Source: Mesorhizobium sp. CAU 1732 | GTDB taxonomy: Bacteria; Pseudomonadota; Alphaproteobacteria; Rhizobiales; Rhizobiaceae | Direction: 5' to 3' | Assembly (NCBI RefSeq): GCF_039888675.1 | Contig: NZ_JBDQQR010000001.1 | Span: forward strand, 3,472,001 to 3,536,000 | Length of the DNA: 64,000 bases | Shown here: positions 24,973 through 36,589 of the stretch, piece by piece | How the letters are laid out: each line of letters opens with the position of its first letter | Numbering within the stretch: position 1 is the stretch's first letter | Made by a program: the position numbers and the translations under genes | The notes under the pieces: model-generated | Databases searched by the model: none | Told to the model about the DNA's origin: nothing | What the model saw: the letters and a program-made list of their open reading frames with translations, nothing else

Positions 24973-26361
24973 TTACACGCGCCACGCAGCGATGGCTGCA
25001 CGCCATGCATCGGCATAGTCGCGCAAGGCTTCATCTGGGACGACCGGCGAAACCTCATGCCCGTCGGTTTTGCGTATTTCCGATCCAGCCGCCAGCAGCG
25101 CAGCGCCGATGCTCGTACCGGTGCTGCGGCCGGCCTGCGCGTAGACAGTCCGGCCCGTGGCCGCAGCCAGCATAGCGACATACGGCTCATTACCCGCAAA
25201 CGCGCCCTCGACGATCGTCTCGCCTTGCGCGCCCACGAGGTCGAGGCAGGTTGCGGTCATCAGCGCGAGGTAGAACGAGATGGCGACCGCCCTCTCCTCC
25301 AGCGTCGGCGCGCGCCCCGTCCAGCGCGGCTCATGCGCCGGAAACGGACCAGAGCCTTGCTGGACGGCCGGCAAAAGCGCGATGCGTTGGCTTACCACCG
25401 CACGAACGTCCGCATCCGTGAAACCTGAGCTCGCGCCCTGCGCCAGCAGTTCGAATTCGCGGCCACCCATGAACCGCGCGGACGGCACCGGGTCGCCGAA
25501 TGCATTGACGTTGATCAGCGTATCCCGCGCCGGATCGAGCGGCACGGACTGCGTGCCGACCGCCATGCAGACGACCCAGGTTCCCGTCGAGACGACGGAA
25601 AACGGTGCCGCGCGGCTCAAAAGATGAGGCAGAAGCGAGGCATTGGAATCATGAATGCCGCAGAACACAGGCGTTTCAGGGTCGAGCCCGGTCCGTTCCG
25701 CCACAGCAGGATGGATCGGACCCAGCCTGTCCTGCGCAGGTCGGATCGGGGGAAACAGCCCTCGCCATCCAAGATGATCGACCAGCGTTGAATAGTCCGT
25801 GCGCGCGGGCGACCAGAGATCCGTGTGGCAGCCGAGCGACGTTACCTCACCGGCGGTGACACCGCAAAGCCGCCACGCCCAGTATTGCGGATACATCAGG
25901 ATCGAGGCCACACGTGAGAACGCCTCGGGGAACGTCCGCGCCTGCCAGTAAAGCTGCGCACCCAGATTCAGACCGAGCGGCAGCGGTGGCGAACCCGTCT
26001 CATCGAATGGCGGTCGCACCGCATCGTAGTCGCGCCGCACCGCGTCCGGCCCATCATGCTCGTAGTCGAGCACCGGGATCGCCAGCCCTCCATCGGCATC
26101 GAGAAGCACTGCCGTCGCACCATGCGTCGTCACCGAGATCGCATCGATCCGGTGCTCGCGGCCAAGCTCCCGCAGGCTGTCGAGGATGAAGACCCACAAC
26201 GCTTCGACGTCGTGGTGCGGGTACGGGCCATGCGCGAGCGGACGGTTCGGCATCTTGCGCAGCGCGATTTCGCTCAGCGTGTCGAGGTCGACCAACGCCA
26301 CCTTCGCGTTGGTCTTGCCGATATCGATGACGGCGACGCGGCGTATCTGCGTCATCGTCAT
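24973..26361 (-). CDS. rhaK: RhaK, FGGY-type kinase of rhamnose catabolism
   Basis: 462-residue sugar kinase with the N-terminal phosphate motif [15 protein letters not shown], the mid-protein [15 protein letters not shown] and C-terminal [17 protein letters not shown]. In Rhizobium leguminosarum, rhaK closes the rhaRSTPQUK operon and is needed both for phosphorylating L-rhamnulose and for activity of the rhamnose ABC transporter (established for that organism). Same gene order here. Start overlaps the rhaU stop by four bases (ATGA). Confidence 0.92.
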   Translation of the reverse strand: MTMTQIRRVAVIDIGKTNAKVALVDLDTLSEIALRKMPNRPLAHGPYPHHDVEALWVFILDSLRELGREHRIDAISVTTHGATAVLLDADGGLAIPVLDYEHDGPDAVRRDYDAVRPPFDETGSPPLPLGLNLGAQLYWQARTFPEAFSRVASILMYPQYWAWRLCGVTAGEVTSLGCHTDLWSPARTDYSTLVDHLGWRGLFPPIRPAQDRLGPIHPAVAERTGLDPETPVFCGIHDSNASLLPHLLSRAAPFSVVSTGTWVVCMAVGTQSVPLDPARDTLINVNAFGDPVPSARFMGGREFELLAQGASSGFTDADVRAVVSQRIALLPAVQQGSGPFPAHEPRWTGRAPTLEERAVAISFYLALMTATCLDLVGAQGETIVEGAFAGNEPYVAMLAAATGRTVYAQAGRSTGTSIGAALLAAGSEIRKTDGHEVSPVVPDEALRDYADAWRAAIAAWRV

Positions 26362-26675
26362 TCCATATGGAACACAGTTTCGAGCGGCGTCGATATCGGC
26401 TCATTGTCGGGCTTGGTTTCCATGATGTCTGCCATATGCGCCCACCACCGCTTCATCACCGGATGGTTCGGCACATCGGCCATGCCGTGATCCCTTGCCC
26501 GCCACATCACCGCGAACAGGATATCGGTTTCGGCATCGAGATGGATCGAGTAGTCCGAGACGCCCGCCTCCTTGAGAAGCGCGTGAAGTTCGGGCCAGAT
26601 CGCATCATGCCGGCGCTTGTATTCGTCGCGGCAGCCCGGCTTGAGTTTCATCGTAAACGCGATCTTGTCGGCCAT
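26358..26675 (-). CDS. rhaU: RhaU, L-rhamnose mutarotase
   Basis: 105-residue protein with the RhaU/RhaM signature: [32 protein letters not shown] (active-site histidine H23), [16 protein letters not shown], and the tryptophan pair WWAHMADIM. It interconverts alpha and beta anomers of L-rhamnose. The start is inside a long open frame; ATG at 26675 overlaps the rhaQ stop (TGATG) and gives the family's usual length. Confidence 0.93.
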   Translation of the reverse strand: MADKIAFTMKLKPGCRDEYKRRHDAIWPELHALLKEAGVSDYSIHLDAETDILFAVMWRARDHGMADVPNHPVMKRWWAHMADIMETKPDNEPISTPLETVFHME

Positions 26676-27694
26676 CAGCCAGCCCTCGCGGCGCGAAATC
26701 GCTGCCACAGGATCGGCAGCGCGATCACGACGATCAGCAAGAGGCCGATGAAGATCGACATCACGATACCCGGCACGTTGAGCAGGCCGAGGCCGAACGT
26801 CACCAGCCCCATGATGATCGCCGCAAGCACCACGCCGACGATGGACCCCGATCCGCCGAGGATCGAGACGCCACCGAGCACCACCATCGTGATGACCTCG
26901 AGCTCGTACCCCTGCGCGATCGAGGGCCGTGTAGACCCGAGGCGCGATGTCAGCAGGATCGAGGCGACACCCGCCATCAGCCCCGTCAGGCAGAACAGGA
27001 TGAACTTCACCCGCTCGACGCGCACGCCGGAGAATGCTGCCGCGATCGGGTTGTTGCCGATCGCGAAGACCGTCCGCCCGAAACTCGTCCTGTGCAGGAG
27101 GAACCAGAACACCACCGCCATGAGGACGAACAGCACGATCTCGAACGAGATCACCCACCACACATAGCCCTGCCCGAAAAAGGCGAAGCTCTCGGGATAG
27201 CCGCGATAGGCCTGGTCGCCGAGGATGATGTAGGAGATGCCGCGAAACAGGCTCATCGTGCCGATCGTCACGACGATCGACGGTAGCCCGAGCCGCGTCA
27301 CCAGCCCGCCATTGAAGGCGCCGCAGACGAGCCCGACCCCGAGGCCGATCAGCACGAGACCCGGCGTCCCGACGCCCGCCTGCACCGCCATGCCCATGAT
27401 GGTCGAGGCGAGCGCGATGATCGCGGCGACCGACAGATCGATCTCGCCGGAGATGATCAGCAGCGCCATGGCGAGCGCGATCAGCCCCTTCTCGACGAAG
27501 TTGAAGGTGAGGTCCGACAGCGACCACGCATTGAGAAAATACGGCGATGCAAGGCTGTTGAGGATGAAGATCGCCACGGCCACCACGACGAGCAGCATCT
27601 CCCATGAGAGCAGCGCGGACCCCCACGGCCGATCCAGCCGGTCCGGCAGATGGCGGCCACGGCCGGCCGCGCTTGCGAGGTCGGTTGTCGTCAT
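26675..27694 (-). CDS. rhaQ: RhaQ, rhamnose ABC transporter permease
   Basis: 339-residue RbsC-like permease. Landmarks: [27 protein letters not shown] (membrane segment with the conserved SGEIDLSV), [28 protein letters not shown] and [19 protein letters not shown]. Forms the membrane channel with RhaP. The start at 27694 (MTTTDLAS) overlaps the rhaP stop (ATGA); a longer upstream frame is a shadow of rhaP. Confidence 0.93.
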   Translation of the reverse strand: MTTTDLASAAGRGRHLPDRLDRPWGSALLSWEMLLVVVAVAIFILNSLASPYFLNAWSLSDLTFNFVEKGLIALAMALLIISGEIDLSVAAIIALASTIMGMAVQAGVGTPGLVLIGLGVGLVCGAFNGGLVTRLGLPSIVVTIGTMSLFRGISYIILGDQAYRGYPESFAFFGQGYVWWVISFEIVLFVLMAVVFWFLLHRTSFGRTVFAIGNNPIAAAFSGVRVERVKFILFCLTGLMAGVASILLTSRLGSTRPSIAQGYELEVITMVVLGGVSILGGSGSIVGVVLAAIIMGLVTFGLGLLNVPGIVMSIFIGLLLIVVIALPILWQRFRAARAG

Positions 27695-28661
27695 GCGGCA
27701 GCCCTCTTGAGAATAATCCGGCCCTTGCGCTTCTCGCCGCGCGTATTGAGCACGACCGCGAGAATGATGGCACTGCCCGAGATCGCAAGCTGCCAGAAGG
27801 GAGAGACGTTGATGACGGGCAGCGCACTGCCGATGATCGCGAGAAACAGTGCGCCGAGCACCGCGCCTCCCACACTGCCGATACCGCCCGCGATCGACAC
27901 GCCGCCGATTACGCAGGCCGCGATGATCTGGAGCTCGTATCCGTTGGCCACCTCCGTGGAGGCGATAACGTAGCGCGACACCCACAGATAGCCGCACAAC
28001 CCTGCGACCAGCCCGGACATGCAGAAGGCCAAAAACTTGGTGCGCCCGACATCGATGCCGGCATAGACCGAGGCGGTCGGATTGACGCCGATCGCATAGA
28101 TCGAGCGGCCGAGCGCCGTGCGTGTCATCACGATATAGAACACGGCGATCGTCACGACCGCAAACCAGGCCAGCACCGGCAGTTCCAGAAACGAACCACG
28201 CTGGAGCGCGATGAAGGCCGGGCTCATCTTGTCCGCGTTGACCCAGGCACCGCCGGAAATCACAAAGGTCGCGCCGCGAAACACGGTCAGCGTGCCGAGC
28301 GTCACGACGATCGACGGGATACCGAGCTTCCACACCAACGCGCCGTTGAACGCGCCGAGCGTGGTTCCGACCGCCATCGCCAACACAATGAGCAACGGGA
28401 TCGGGATCGCCGGATAGGCGGCATTGATCATAGCCACGACCATGCCGGTAAAAGCGAGGTTCGACGCCATCGACAGGTCGATCGACCGTGTCAGGATGAC
28501 GGCCATCTGGCCGAGCGCGAGAATGATCAGGATCGTGTAATTGTTGAAGACGGACAGGAGATTTCCCGGCCGCGCAAAGGCCGGAAACCGGAACGCGACG
28601 AAGGCGACGAGCAGCGCGATCGCCGCGGCCAGCCAGATTTCCCGATGTTTGAGAAGCGATC

Positions 28662-28665
<4 letters not shown>
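27691..28665 (-). CDS. rhaP: RhaP, rhamnose ABC transporter permease
   Basis: 324-residue RbsC-like permease with [53 protein letters not shown] and [21 protein letters not shown]. Partner of RhaQ, to which it is clearly paralogous. ATG at 28665 overlaps the rhaT stop by four bases, and its own stop overlaps rhaQ. Confidence 0.93.
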
Positions 28666-30200
<1,535 letters not shown>

Positions 30201-30240
30201 CGATAGGCGCCATTCCGGGCAAAGCGCGCGCCACGCTGCG

Positions 30241-30391
30241 CCCCTCTGGCCTGCCGGCCATCTCCCCCACACGGGGGGAGATTATCCGTCATCGGACCTC
30301 CCGTTCCACTTTCATCCCTCACGATTGGCGAAAGCAAACGTGAAGGCCGATCTCCCCCCGTGTGGGGGAGATGTCCGGCAGGACAGAGGGG
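30241..30391. repeat. Large inverted-repeat element between rhaS and rhaT (RIME-like)
   Basis: Two 42-base arms (30241-30282 and 30350-30391) are inverted copies with two mismatches, enclosing 67 bases. Each arm itself contains an internal hairpin (CTCCCCC-ACAC-GGGGGGAG). This resembles the palindromic intergenic mosaic elements of rhizobia. The transcript would fold strongly here, separating the abundant binding-protein message from the rest of the operon. The remaining bases of the rhaS-rhaT gap show nothing else. Confidence 0.75.
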
Positions 30392-30475
30392 GGCAACGTA
30401 GAGCGAATACACGAAATGGCCTCGCAAAGCTCGACAGACGGGCGACCAACAGCCGCCCGCCGTCGAAACCGTCGA

Positions 30476-31471
30476 TCAATAGATCTTCGAGAACTCTTCG
30501 ATGTTCGATTTGTCGAACTGGAAGGGTGCAGCCATCGCCGCCGAGTTGGTGTCGTCGAGCGTGATTTCGCCGACGCGGCCGATCGAGATTTTCGCGCCCG
30601 GCTCTGCCTTGGCTTCGTCCGTTGCCAGCGCGTGCGAGATCATCACCGCCGAATAGCCGAGATCGATCGGGTTCCACAGCGCCACCGCCTGAGATGCACC
30701 GTTGTCGATGAACTGCTTGAACTCCGACGGCAAAGCGAGGCCCGTGACGTTGATCTTGCCGATCAGGTTGTCGTCGGTCACGACCTGCGCAGCCGCCACG
30801 ACGCCGACCGTCGTCGGAGCGATGATGGCCTTCAGGTTCGGATGCGACGCGATCAGGCCCTTGGCTTCGTTGGTGCTCTTCACCGCATCGTCGTCGCCAT
30901 AGACGGTTGCGACCAGATTGATGTTCGGGAATTTCTCCGGCATCACCTTCTTGGCGGCTTCGATCCAGGCATTCTGGTTGGTCGCCGTCGAGGATGCCGA
31001 CAGGATCGCCACGTCGCCGCCTTCAGGCAGGAAGTCGGCTGCGAGCTTGATGATGGTCTCGCCGATCAGGTCGGTGTCGGACGGGTTCAAATGGACCTGG
31101 CGTCCCTCCTGCGCGACGCCCGAATCCCAGGACACGACTGTGATGCCGCGATCCATGGCCCGCTTCAGCGCAGGCACCAGCGCGTCGGGATCGTTGGCGG
31201 AAATCGCGATCGCGTCGACCTGCTGCGCGATCAGCGAATTGACGATCTCGATCTGGCCTTCGGCCGTGGCCGACGTCGGGCCGGTGTAGATGACCTCGAC
31301 TCCGCCGATTTCCTGTGCTGCTTCCTGCGCGCCCTTGTTGGCGGCATCGAAGAAGCCGTTTCCGAGCGACTTGACGACGAGCGCGATCTTCATGTCCTGC
31401 GCGGAGGCAGGGGCAGCAAACATCGCGACGCTGATCGCCGCGGCCGCGAAAAGTTTTTTCAGTACTGACAT
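30476..31471 (-). CDS. rhaS: RhaS, periplasmic rhamnose-binding protein
   Basis: 331-residue RbsB-like sugar-binding protein. Signal peptide MSVLKKLFAAAAISVAMFAAPASA, mature start QDMKIALVVKSLGNGFFDAANKGAQEAAQEIGG. Conserved ligand-loop sequences include AISANDPDALVPALKRAMDRGITVVSWDSGV and IIAPTTVGVVAAAQ. ATG at 31471 has GGGAGGAAGTTCG upstream; three earlier codons in frame are not needed. The name follows rhizobial usage and is unrelated to the E. coli AraC-type regulator RhaS. Confidence 0.92.
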   Translation of the reverse strand: MSVLKKLFAAAAISVAMFAAPASAQDMKIALVVKSLGNGFFDAANKGAQEAAQEIGGVEVIYTGPTSATAEGQIEIVNSLIAQQVDAIAISANDPDALVPALKRAMDRGITVVSWDSGVAQEGRQVHLNPSDTDLIGETIIKLAADFLPEGGDVAILSASSTATNQNAWIEAAKKVMPEKFPNINLVATVYGDDDAVKSTNEAKGLIASHPNLKAIIAPTTVGVVAAAQVVTDDNLIGKINVTGLALPSEFKQFIDNGASQAVALWNPIDLGYSAVMISHALATDEAKAEPGAKISIGRVGEITLDDTNSAAMAAPFQFDKSNIEEFSKIY

Positions 31472-31516
31472 CGAACTTCCTCCCATGGTTGTTTCATGCA
31501 TCGGCGCCGGCCGCGG

Positions 31517-32326
31517 TCACGCGGGCAGCGAAGATTCCTCCCGTCGGGCCTGAGCGACCGGCACGACGACCAGCGAGACGCCGGCCGCCTCCAGCATGCC
31601 GGCATCGCGGTCTTCCAGTCCTTCGTCGGTGATCACCGTCGCGATCCGCGACAGCCCGCACAAGATGAGGCTCGAGCGCTGCCGGAACTTCGACGAATCC
31701 ACCAGCACGACGAGTTCGTCTGCCTGGTCGATCAGCTTCTGCTCGGCCTGGATCAGCAGCGGATCGCCCTCCATCAGCCCGAGCGGCCCCAACCCCTGCG
31801 CGCCCATGAACATGCGCCGCGCATAGAAATTGCGCGTCACGTCATTGTCGAAGGGCGACAGGATGATGTTCTGCTCGCGATAGATCGTGCCGCCCGACAG
31901 CGTCACCGTATTCTTGGACTGCTTCAGCAGGTGCTCGGCGATGGGAAACGAATTGGTGAAGATCGGCATGCGCCGATTGGTCAGGAAATGCACCATCTGG
32001 AACGTCGTCGTTCCGCCATTGATGATGATCGGCTCGCCATCCTTGCACAGCTCGACGGCGGCTCGCGCGATCGCGCGCTTCTGCGACGCATGCATCGTTT
32101 CGTTGACCGAGAACGGACGTCCCGCAAGACCGACGAATTGCGGCGGGGTGATCGCCTCGGCGCCGCCGCGCACGCGGCGCAGCCGCTTCTGGACATGCAA
32201 TGCAGCGATATCGCGCCGTATCGTCGCCTCGGACGACGAGGTCAGATCGACCAGTTCCTGCACCGTCACGACAGGCTTTTCCTGGACGGCGGACTGGATG
32301 ATCCGATGGCGCTCTTTTTCGTGCAT
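31517..32326 (-). CDS. rhaR: RhaR, DeoR family regulator of rhamnose genes
   Basis: 269-residue DeoR-type repressor. Winged helix-turn-helix at 1-55 (ERHRIIQSAVQEKPVVTVQELVDLTSSSEATIRRDIAALH, then RVRGGAE), followed by the sugar-phosphate-isomerase-like sensor domain with NGGTTTFQMVHFL, TLSGGTIYREQ and ELVVLVDSSKF. ATG at 32326 follows a near-ideal GGAGGAACC ribosome-binding site, which decides the start. First gene of the seven-gene rha operon; likely represses both this operon and rhaDI from the shared upstream region. Confidence 0.93.
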   Translation of the reverse strand: MHEKERHRIIQSAVQEKPVVTVQELVDLTSSSEATIRRDIAALHVQKRLRRVRGGAEAITPPQFVGLAGRPFSVNETMHASQKRAIARAAVELCKDGEPIIINGGTTTFQMVHFLTNRRMPIFTNSFPIAEHLLKQSKNTVTLSGGTIYREQNIILSPFDNDVTRNFYARRMFMGAQGLGPLGLMEGDPLLIQAEQKLIDQADELVVLVDSSKFRQRSSLILCGLSRIATVITDEGLEDRDAGMLEAAGVSLVVVPVAQARREESSLPA

Positions 32327-32367
32327 GGTTCCTCCCTGCATCATCATTAGGGCACCGCCGCCAGGCA

Positions 32368-32442
32368 TTGTCAATCAAGACCGATCATAAATGTGCATTG
32401 TGCGATGCAACATGATCGTTCTTGATCGTTTATGATTGACAA
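32368..32442. promoter_or_regulatory. rhaR/rhaD divergent control region with paired inverted sites
   Basis: An outer perfect inverted repeat TTGTCAATCA (32368-32377) / TGATTGACAA (32433-32442) brackets further half-sites: GATCATAAA (32383-32391) with an inverted partner TTTATGATT, and a TGATCGTT direct repeat (32413-32420, 32423-32430). The two clusters lie about 55-65 bases apart, which would suit a looping or side-by-side DeoR operator controlling both directions. Confidence 0.65.
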
Positions 32443-32512
32443 CGCGAAGCTATCGGAGGAACGTGAGCCGGAACGATGCGCCGGACTTCAGGCGCGATGG
32501 GAGGTCCACATC

Positions 32513-34615
32513 ATGCTCGAAACGCGCAACGCCTCGCGCCTCGCCAATCTGTGGGACGAGGGCCGAGCCTCGTCCATGAGCGAACCCGAGCGTCTGCTGT
32601 ACCGGTCCAATCTGCTCGGTTCGGACAAGCGCATCACCAATTTCGGCGGCGGCAACACGTCCGCGAAGGTCCGCCAGGACGACCCGCTCACCGGCGAGAC
32701 CGTCGAGGTTCTGTGGGTCAAGGGCTCTGGCGGCGACGTCGGCACGATGAAGCTCGACGGTTTTTCGACGCTCTATATGGACAAGCTCGACGGGTTGAAG
32801 CGCCTCTATCGCGGCGTCGAGCACGAGGACGAGATGGTCGGCTACCTGCCGCACTGCACCTTCAACCTCAATCCGCGCGCGGCTTCCATCGATACCCCGC
32901 TCCATGCCTATGTGCCGAAACGCCACGTCGATCACATGCACCCCGACGCGATCATCGCGATTGCCGCCTCGAAGGATTCGAAGGCGCTGACGGCAGACAT
33001 TTTCGGCGGCGAGATCGGCTGGCTGCCGTGGAAGCGCCCGGGCTACGAATTGGGTCTGTGGCTCGAAAAATTCTGCGTCGAGAACCCGGATGCGTCCGGC
33101 GTGATCCTCGAGAGCCACGGGCTGTTTACATGGGGCGATACGGCGCGTGAAAGCTACGAGACCACGATCCGCATCATCAACCGCGCGATCGAATGGTTCG
33201 AGTACAAGACCGCGGACACCACCCCTTTCGGCGGCGAGAAGCATCGCGCTTTGCCCGCCGACCAGCGCCGCGCCGTCGCGGCGAAGCTGATGCCGGCTAT
33301 CCGCGGCATGATTTCGGCCACTGGCCACAAGGTCGGACACTTTGACGATTCCGACACGGTCCTTGAATTCGTCAACGCAAACGACATGGAAGCGCTGGCA
33401 GTGCTCGGCACGAGCTGCCCGGACCACTTCCTGCGCACCAAGATCAGGCCGCTCGTCGTCCCGTTCGATCCGGGATCGCCCGACATCGACAAGACGCTCG
33501 CCGCCCTCCCCGCATCGGTCGAAACCTACCGCGAAGGCTACGCCGCCTATTACGAGCGCTGCCGCCACGCCGACAGCCCGGCGATGCGCGATCCCAATGC
33601 CGTGGTCTACCTCGTGCCCGGCGTCGGCATGATCACCTTCGCCGCAGACAAGGCGACCGCCCGCATTTCTGGCGAATTCTACCGCAACGCCATCAACGTC
33701 ATGCACGGCGCATCCTCCGTCTCGACCTATGTCGGCCTGCCCGAGCAGGAAGCCTTCGACATCGAATACTGGCTGCTCGAAGAGGCAAAGCTCCAGCGCA
33801 TGCCGAAGCCCAGACCGCTCGCGGGCCGCGTCGCGCTCGTCACCGGCGGCGCGGGCGGCATCGGGCGCGCGACGGCAGCGCGTCTGCTTGCCGACGGAGC
33901 CTGCGTCGTGCTGGCCGACATCGACGAGCAGGCGCTGGCATCCGCCGGCGAGGAGATGGCGAAAGCCTACGGCAAGGATGTCGTCCGATCCGCCCGGCTC
34001 GACGTCACCAGCGAGGATCAGGTCGCGGACGGGTTCGTCGCGGCGGCGATCGAGTTCGGCGGCATCGACATCCTCGTCTCCAATGCGGGCCTCGCCTCCT
34101 CCGCGCCAATCGAGGACACCACGCTGGAGCTGTGGAACCGCAACATGGACATTCTCGCGACGGGCTACTTCCTCGTCTCGCGCGAGGCGTTCCGCCTGTT
34201 CCGGCGCCAGAAGCTCGGCGGCAACGTCGTCTTCGTCGCCTCCAAGAACGGCCTCGCCGCGTCCCCCAACGCGTCTGCCTATTGCACCGCCAAGGCCGCC
34301 GAAATCCACCTCGCCCGCTGCCTCGCGCTCGAGGGCGCAGCCGAGCAGATCCGCGTCAATGTGGTCAACCCCGACGCGGTGCTGCGCGGCTCCAAGATCT
34401 GGACCGGCGAGTGGAAGGAACAACGCGCCGCCGCCTACAACATGTCGACCGACGACCTCGAGGAACACTACCGCGCGCGCTCCATGCTCAAGCGATCCGT
34501 GTTCCCGGAAGACATCGCCGAGGCCATCTACTTCTTCGCGTCCGACATGTCGGCAAAATCGACCGGCAACATCGTCAATGTCGACGCCGGCAACGCGCAG
34601 AGTTTTACGCGATGA
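32513..34615 (+). CDS. rhaD: RhaD, bifunctional rhamnulose-1-phosphate aldolase/short-chain dehydrogenase
   Basis: 700-residue fusion. The N-terminal class II aldolase (about 1-430) shows RITNFGGGNTSAKV, LWVKGSGGDVGTMKLDGF, zinc histidines in HVDHMHPDAII and ESHGLFTWGD. The C-terminal SDR domain (about 435-700) has TGGAGGIG, NAG, and the catalytic tyrosine/lysine in YCTAKAAEIH. The aldolase gives DHAP and L-lactaldehyde; the dehydrogenase half is thought to oxidise lactaldehyde. ATG at 32513 has GGGAGGT seven bases upstream; a longer frame from 32432 overlaps the operator and is rejected. Confidence 0.94.
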   Translation: MLETRNASRLANLWDEGRASSMSEPERLLYRSNLLGSDKRITNFGGGNTSAKVRQDDPLTGETVEVLWVKGSGGDVGTMKLDGFSTLYMDKLDGLKRLYRGVEHEDEMVGYLPHCTFNLNPRAASIDTPLHAYVPKRHVDHMHPDAIIAIAASKDSKALTADIFGGEIGWLPWKRPGYELGLWLEKFCVENPDASGVILESHGLFTWGDTARESYETTIRIINRAIEWFEYKTADTTPFGGEKHRALPADQRRAVAAKLMPAIRGMISATGHKVGHFDDSDTVLEFVNANDMEALAVLGTSCPDHFLRTKIRPLVVPFDPGSPDIDKTLAALPASVETYREGYAAYYERCRHADSPAMRDPNAVVYLVPGVGMITFAADKATARISGEFYRNAINVMHGASSVSTYVGLPEQEAFDIEYWLLEEAKLQRMPKPRPLAGRVALVTGGAGGIGRATAARLLADGACVVLADIDEQALASAGEEMAKAYGKDVVRSARLDVTSEDQVADGFVAAAIEFGGIDILVSNAGLASSAPIEDTTLELWNRNMDILATGYFLVSREAFRLFRRQKLGGNVVFVASKNGLAASPNASAYCTAKAAEIHLARCLALEGAAEQIRVNVVNPDAVLRGSKIWTGEWKEQRAAAYNMSTDDLEEHYRARSMLKRSVFPEDIAEAIYFFASDMSAKSTGNIVNVDAGNAQSFTR

Positions 34616-34626
34616 GGTCGATGTCT

Positions 34627-35919
34627 ATGACCAACGCACCAATCGCCGCCGACATCATCTCGGCGCACAACACCGCCCGCGCGCCCGACCTCGCGCGCGA
34701 CTACGAAACGCTGGGCGAGCGGCTCGACCGTCGCGGTATCCCGATCGATGCGATCAAGGACAAGGTCGCGGCGTTCCACGTCGCCATACCATCCTGGGGC
34801 GTCGGCACGGGCGGCACCCGCTTTGCGCGCTTTCCCGGCACAGGCGAGCCACGCGACATCTTCGACAAGCTGGCCGACTGCGCCGTCATCCAGCAATTGA
34901 CGAAGGCCACACCCAACGTCTCGCTGCACATCCCGTGGGACAAGGCCGACCTCGCCCGCCTGCGCGACACGGCCGCCCAGCTTGGCCTCGGCTTCGACGC
35001 GATGAACTCCAACACGTTTTCGGATGCGCCCGGCCAGACGCATTCCTACAAGTTCGGCTCGCTCAGCCACGCCGATGCGGCGACCCGCCAACAGGCCGTG
35101 GAACACAATCTCGAATGCATCGAGATCGGCAAGGCGATCGGCTCCAAGGCTCTGACCGTCTGGATCGGCGACGGGTCGAACTTCCCCGGCCAGTCGAATT
35201 TCACGCGGTCCTTTGAGCGTTATCTCGCCGCGATGAAGGACGTCTATGCAGCCCTGCCCGATGACTGGCGCCTGTTCACCGAACACAAGATGTACGAGCC
35301 GGCCTTCTATTCGACCGTTGTTCAGGATTGGGGTACCAACCTGCTGATCGCGCAGGAACTCGGCCCGCAGGCCCATTGCCTCGTCGATCTCGGCCACCAC
35401 GCGCCCAACGTGAACATCGAGATGATCGTCGCCCGGCTGATCCAGTTCGGAAAGCTCGGCGGCTTCCACTTCAACGATTCGAAGTATGGCGACGACGATC
35501 TCGATGCCGGCGCGATCGATCCCTACCGCCTGTTCCTCGTCTTCAACGAACTGGTGGACGCCGAAGAGCGCGGCGCAGCCGGCTTCGACCCGGCGCACAT
35601 GCTGGATCAGAGCCACAACGTCACTGATCCGATCGAGAGCCTCATGGTCTCCGCGATGGAGGTGCAGCGCGCCTACGTGCAGGCGCTGCTGGTCGACCGC
35701 ACCGCGCTCGAAGGTCACCAGGAGGCGAACGACGCGCTGATGGCGACGCTCACGCTAAAGACCGCCTTCCGCACCGACGTCGAGCCGATCCTTGCAATGG
35801 CGCGCAGCGACGCGGGCGCCGCCATCGATCCGGTCGCGGCCTATCGCGAGGCAGGCTACAGGGCCAAAGTCGCGGCCGAGCGCCCCGTATCGACCGCCGG
35901 CGGAGGTGGCATCGTCTGA
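34627..35919 (+). CDS. rhaI: RhaI, L-rhamnose isomerase (rhizobial type)
   Basis: 430-residue xylose-isomerase-like TIM barrel. Blocks: KVAAFHVAIPSWGVGTGGTRFARFPG, the FDAMNSNTFSD region, LTVWIGDGSNFPGQSNF, metal-binding-type FTEHKMYEPAFYST, CLVDLGHHAPNVNIE and FHFNDSKYGDDD. Converts L-rhamnose to L-rhamnulose, the first committed step after uptake. In-frame ATGs lie at 34612 (overlapping the rhaD stop), 34621 and 34627; the last is preferred because GAGG sits nine bases before it. Ends in a glycine-rich tail GGGGIV. Confidence 0.93.
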   Translation: MTNAPIAADIISAHNTARAPDLARDYETLGERLDRRGIPIDAIKDKVAAFHVAIPSWGVGTGGTRFARFPGTGEPRDIFDKLADCAVIQQLTKATPNVSLHIPWDKADLARLRDTAAQLGLGFDAMNSNTFSDAPGQTHSYKFGSLSHADAATRQQAVEHNLECIEIGKAIGSKALTVWIGDGSNFPGQSNFTRSFERYLAAMKDVYAALPDDWRLFTEHKMYEPAFYSTVVQDWGTNLLIAQELGPQAHCLVDLGHHAPNVNIEMIVARLIQFGKLGGFHFNDSKYGDDDLDAGAIDPYRLFLVFNELVDAEERGAAGFDPAHMLDQSHNVTDPIESLMVSAMEVQRAYVQALLVDRTALEGHQEANDALMATLTLKTAFRTDVEPILAMARSDAGAAIDPVAAYREAGYRAKVAAERPVSTAGGGGIV

Positions 35920-36005
35920 CGTCAGTCCTTCCGGTTTTATTCCAATTCGCTAGATTGGCGCCCGAATCTGTCCCGACAGCAACCAGATATGGAGCGGCAT
36001 CGGCT

Positions 36006-36578
36006 GTGGCGAAAATTACCGGAACCACCGAACTTCACACCGGCTGGACCCGGTTCCTGCGTGTTGACATCGAGGATGGTCCGCAGCGCTTTTCGCGCGA
36101 AGTCGAAGACCATGGCAACGCGGCCGCCGTGCTCCCTTACGATCCCGTCAGCCGCAAGGTCGTGCTGGTGCGTCTGCTGCGTGGCCCGATGCTCCACGCG
36201 GGAACGGACGGCATGTCGCTCGAGGTTCCCGCAGGCATCGTGGACGACGGCGAAGATTTTATGGACGCCGCACGCCGCGAGGCGCTCGAGGAAACCGGGC
36301 TCAAGATATCCGATCTCGAGCACATCGGCACGGTCTGGACGACGCCCGGCATTTCGACGGAACGGATCGCCCTGTTTCTTGCGCCGTTCGGCCCTGCCGA
36401 CCGCATCGCAACGGGTGGCGGGCTGGCACAGGAGCACGAGAACATCACCGTCGTGGAACTCGATATTGCCGAACTCTGGTCCATGATGGTGCGCGGCGAT
36501 CTCGCCGACATGCGCACCCTGACCCTTCTGCTCGCATTGCGCCAGCGGCATCCCGACCTGTTCGATGAGGCCGACTGA
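36006..36578 (+). CDS. NUDIX hydrolase, ADP-ribose pyrophosphatase-like
   Basis: 190-residue enzyme. The Nudix box is complete: a glycine-initiated AGIVDDGEDFMDAARREALEETGL near residues 78-101, with the REALEE metal-binding core. The following PGISTERIALFLAPF and an 80-residue N-terminal strand domain resemble ADP-sugar pyrophosphatases of the NudF/YffH type. No ATG fits; GTG at 36006 has GGAG eleven bases upstream, and an earlier TTG at 35955 is possible. Not obviously part of the rhamnose pathway. Confidence 0.85.
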   Translation: MAKITGTTELHTGWTRFLRVDIEDGPQRFSREVEDHGNAAAVLPYDPVSRKVVLVRLLRGPMLHAGTDGMSLEVPAGIVDDGEDFMDAARREALEETGLKISDLEHIGTVWTTPGISTERIALFLAPFGPADRIATGGGLAQEHENITVVELDIAELWSMMVRGDLADMRTLTLLLALRQRHPDLFDEAD

Positions 36579-36589
36579 CCGCCACGAGG

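Noticed and set aside
32450..34468. A 672-codon minus-strand open frame opposite rhaD
   Set aside because: Shadow of the aldolase/dehydrogenase gene through third-position GC bias; composition is unlike a real protein and it would overlap the rhaD ribosome-binding site.
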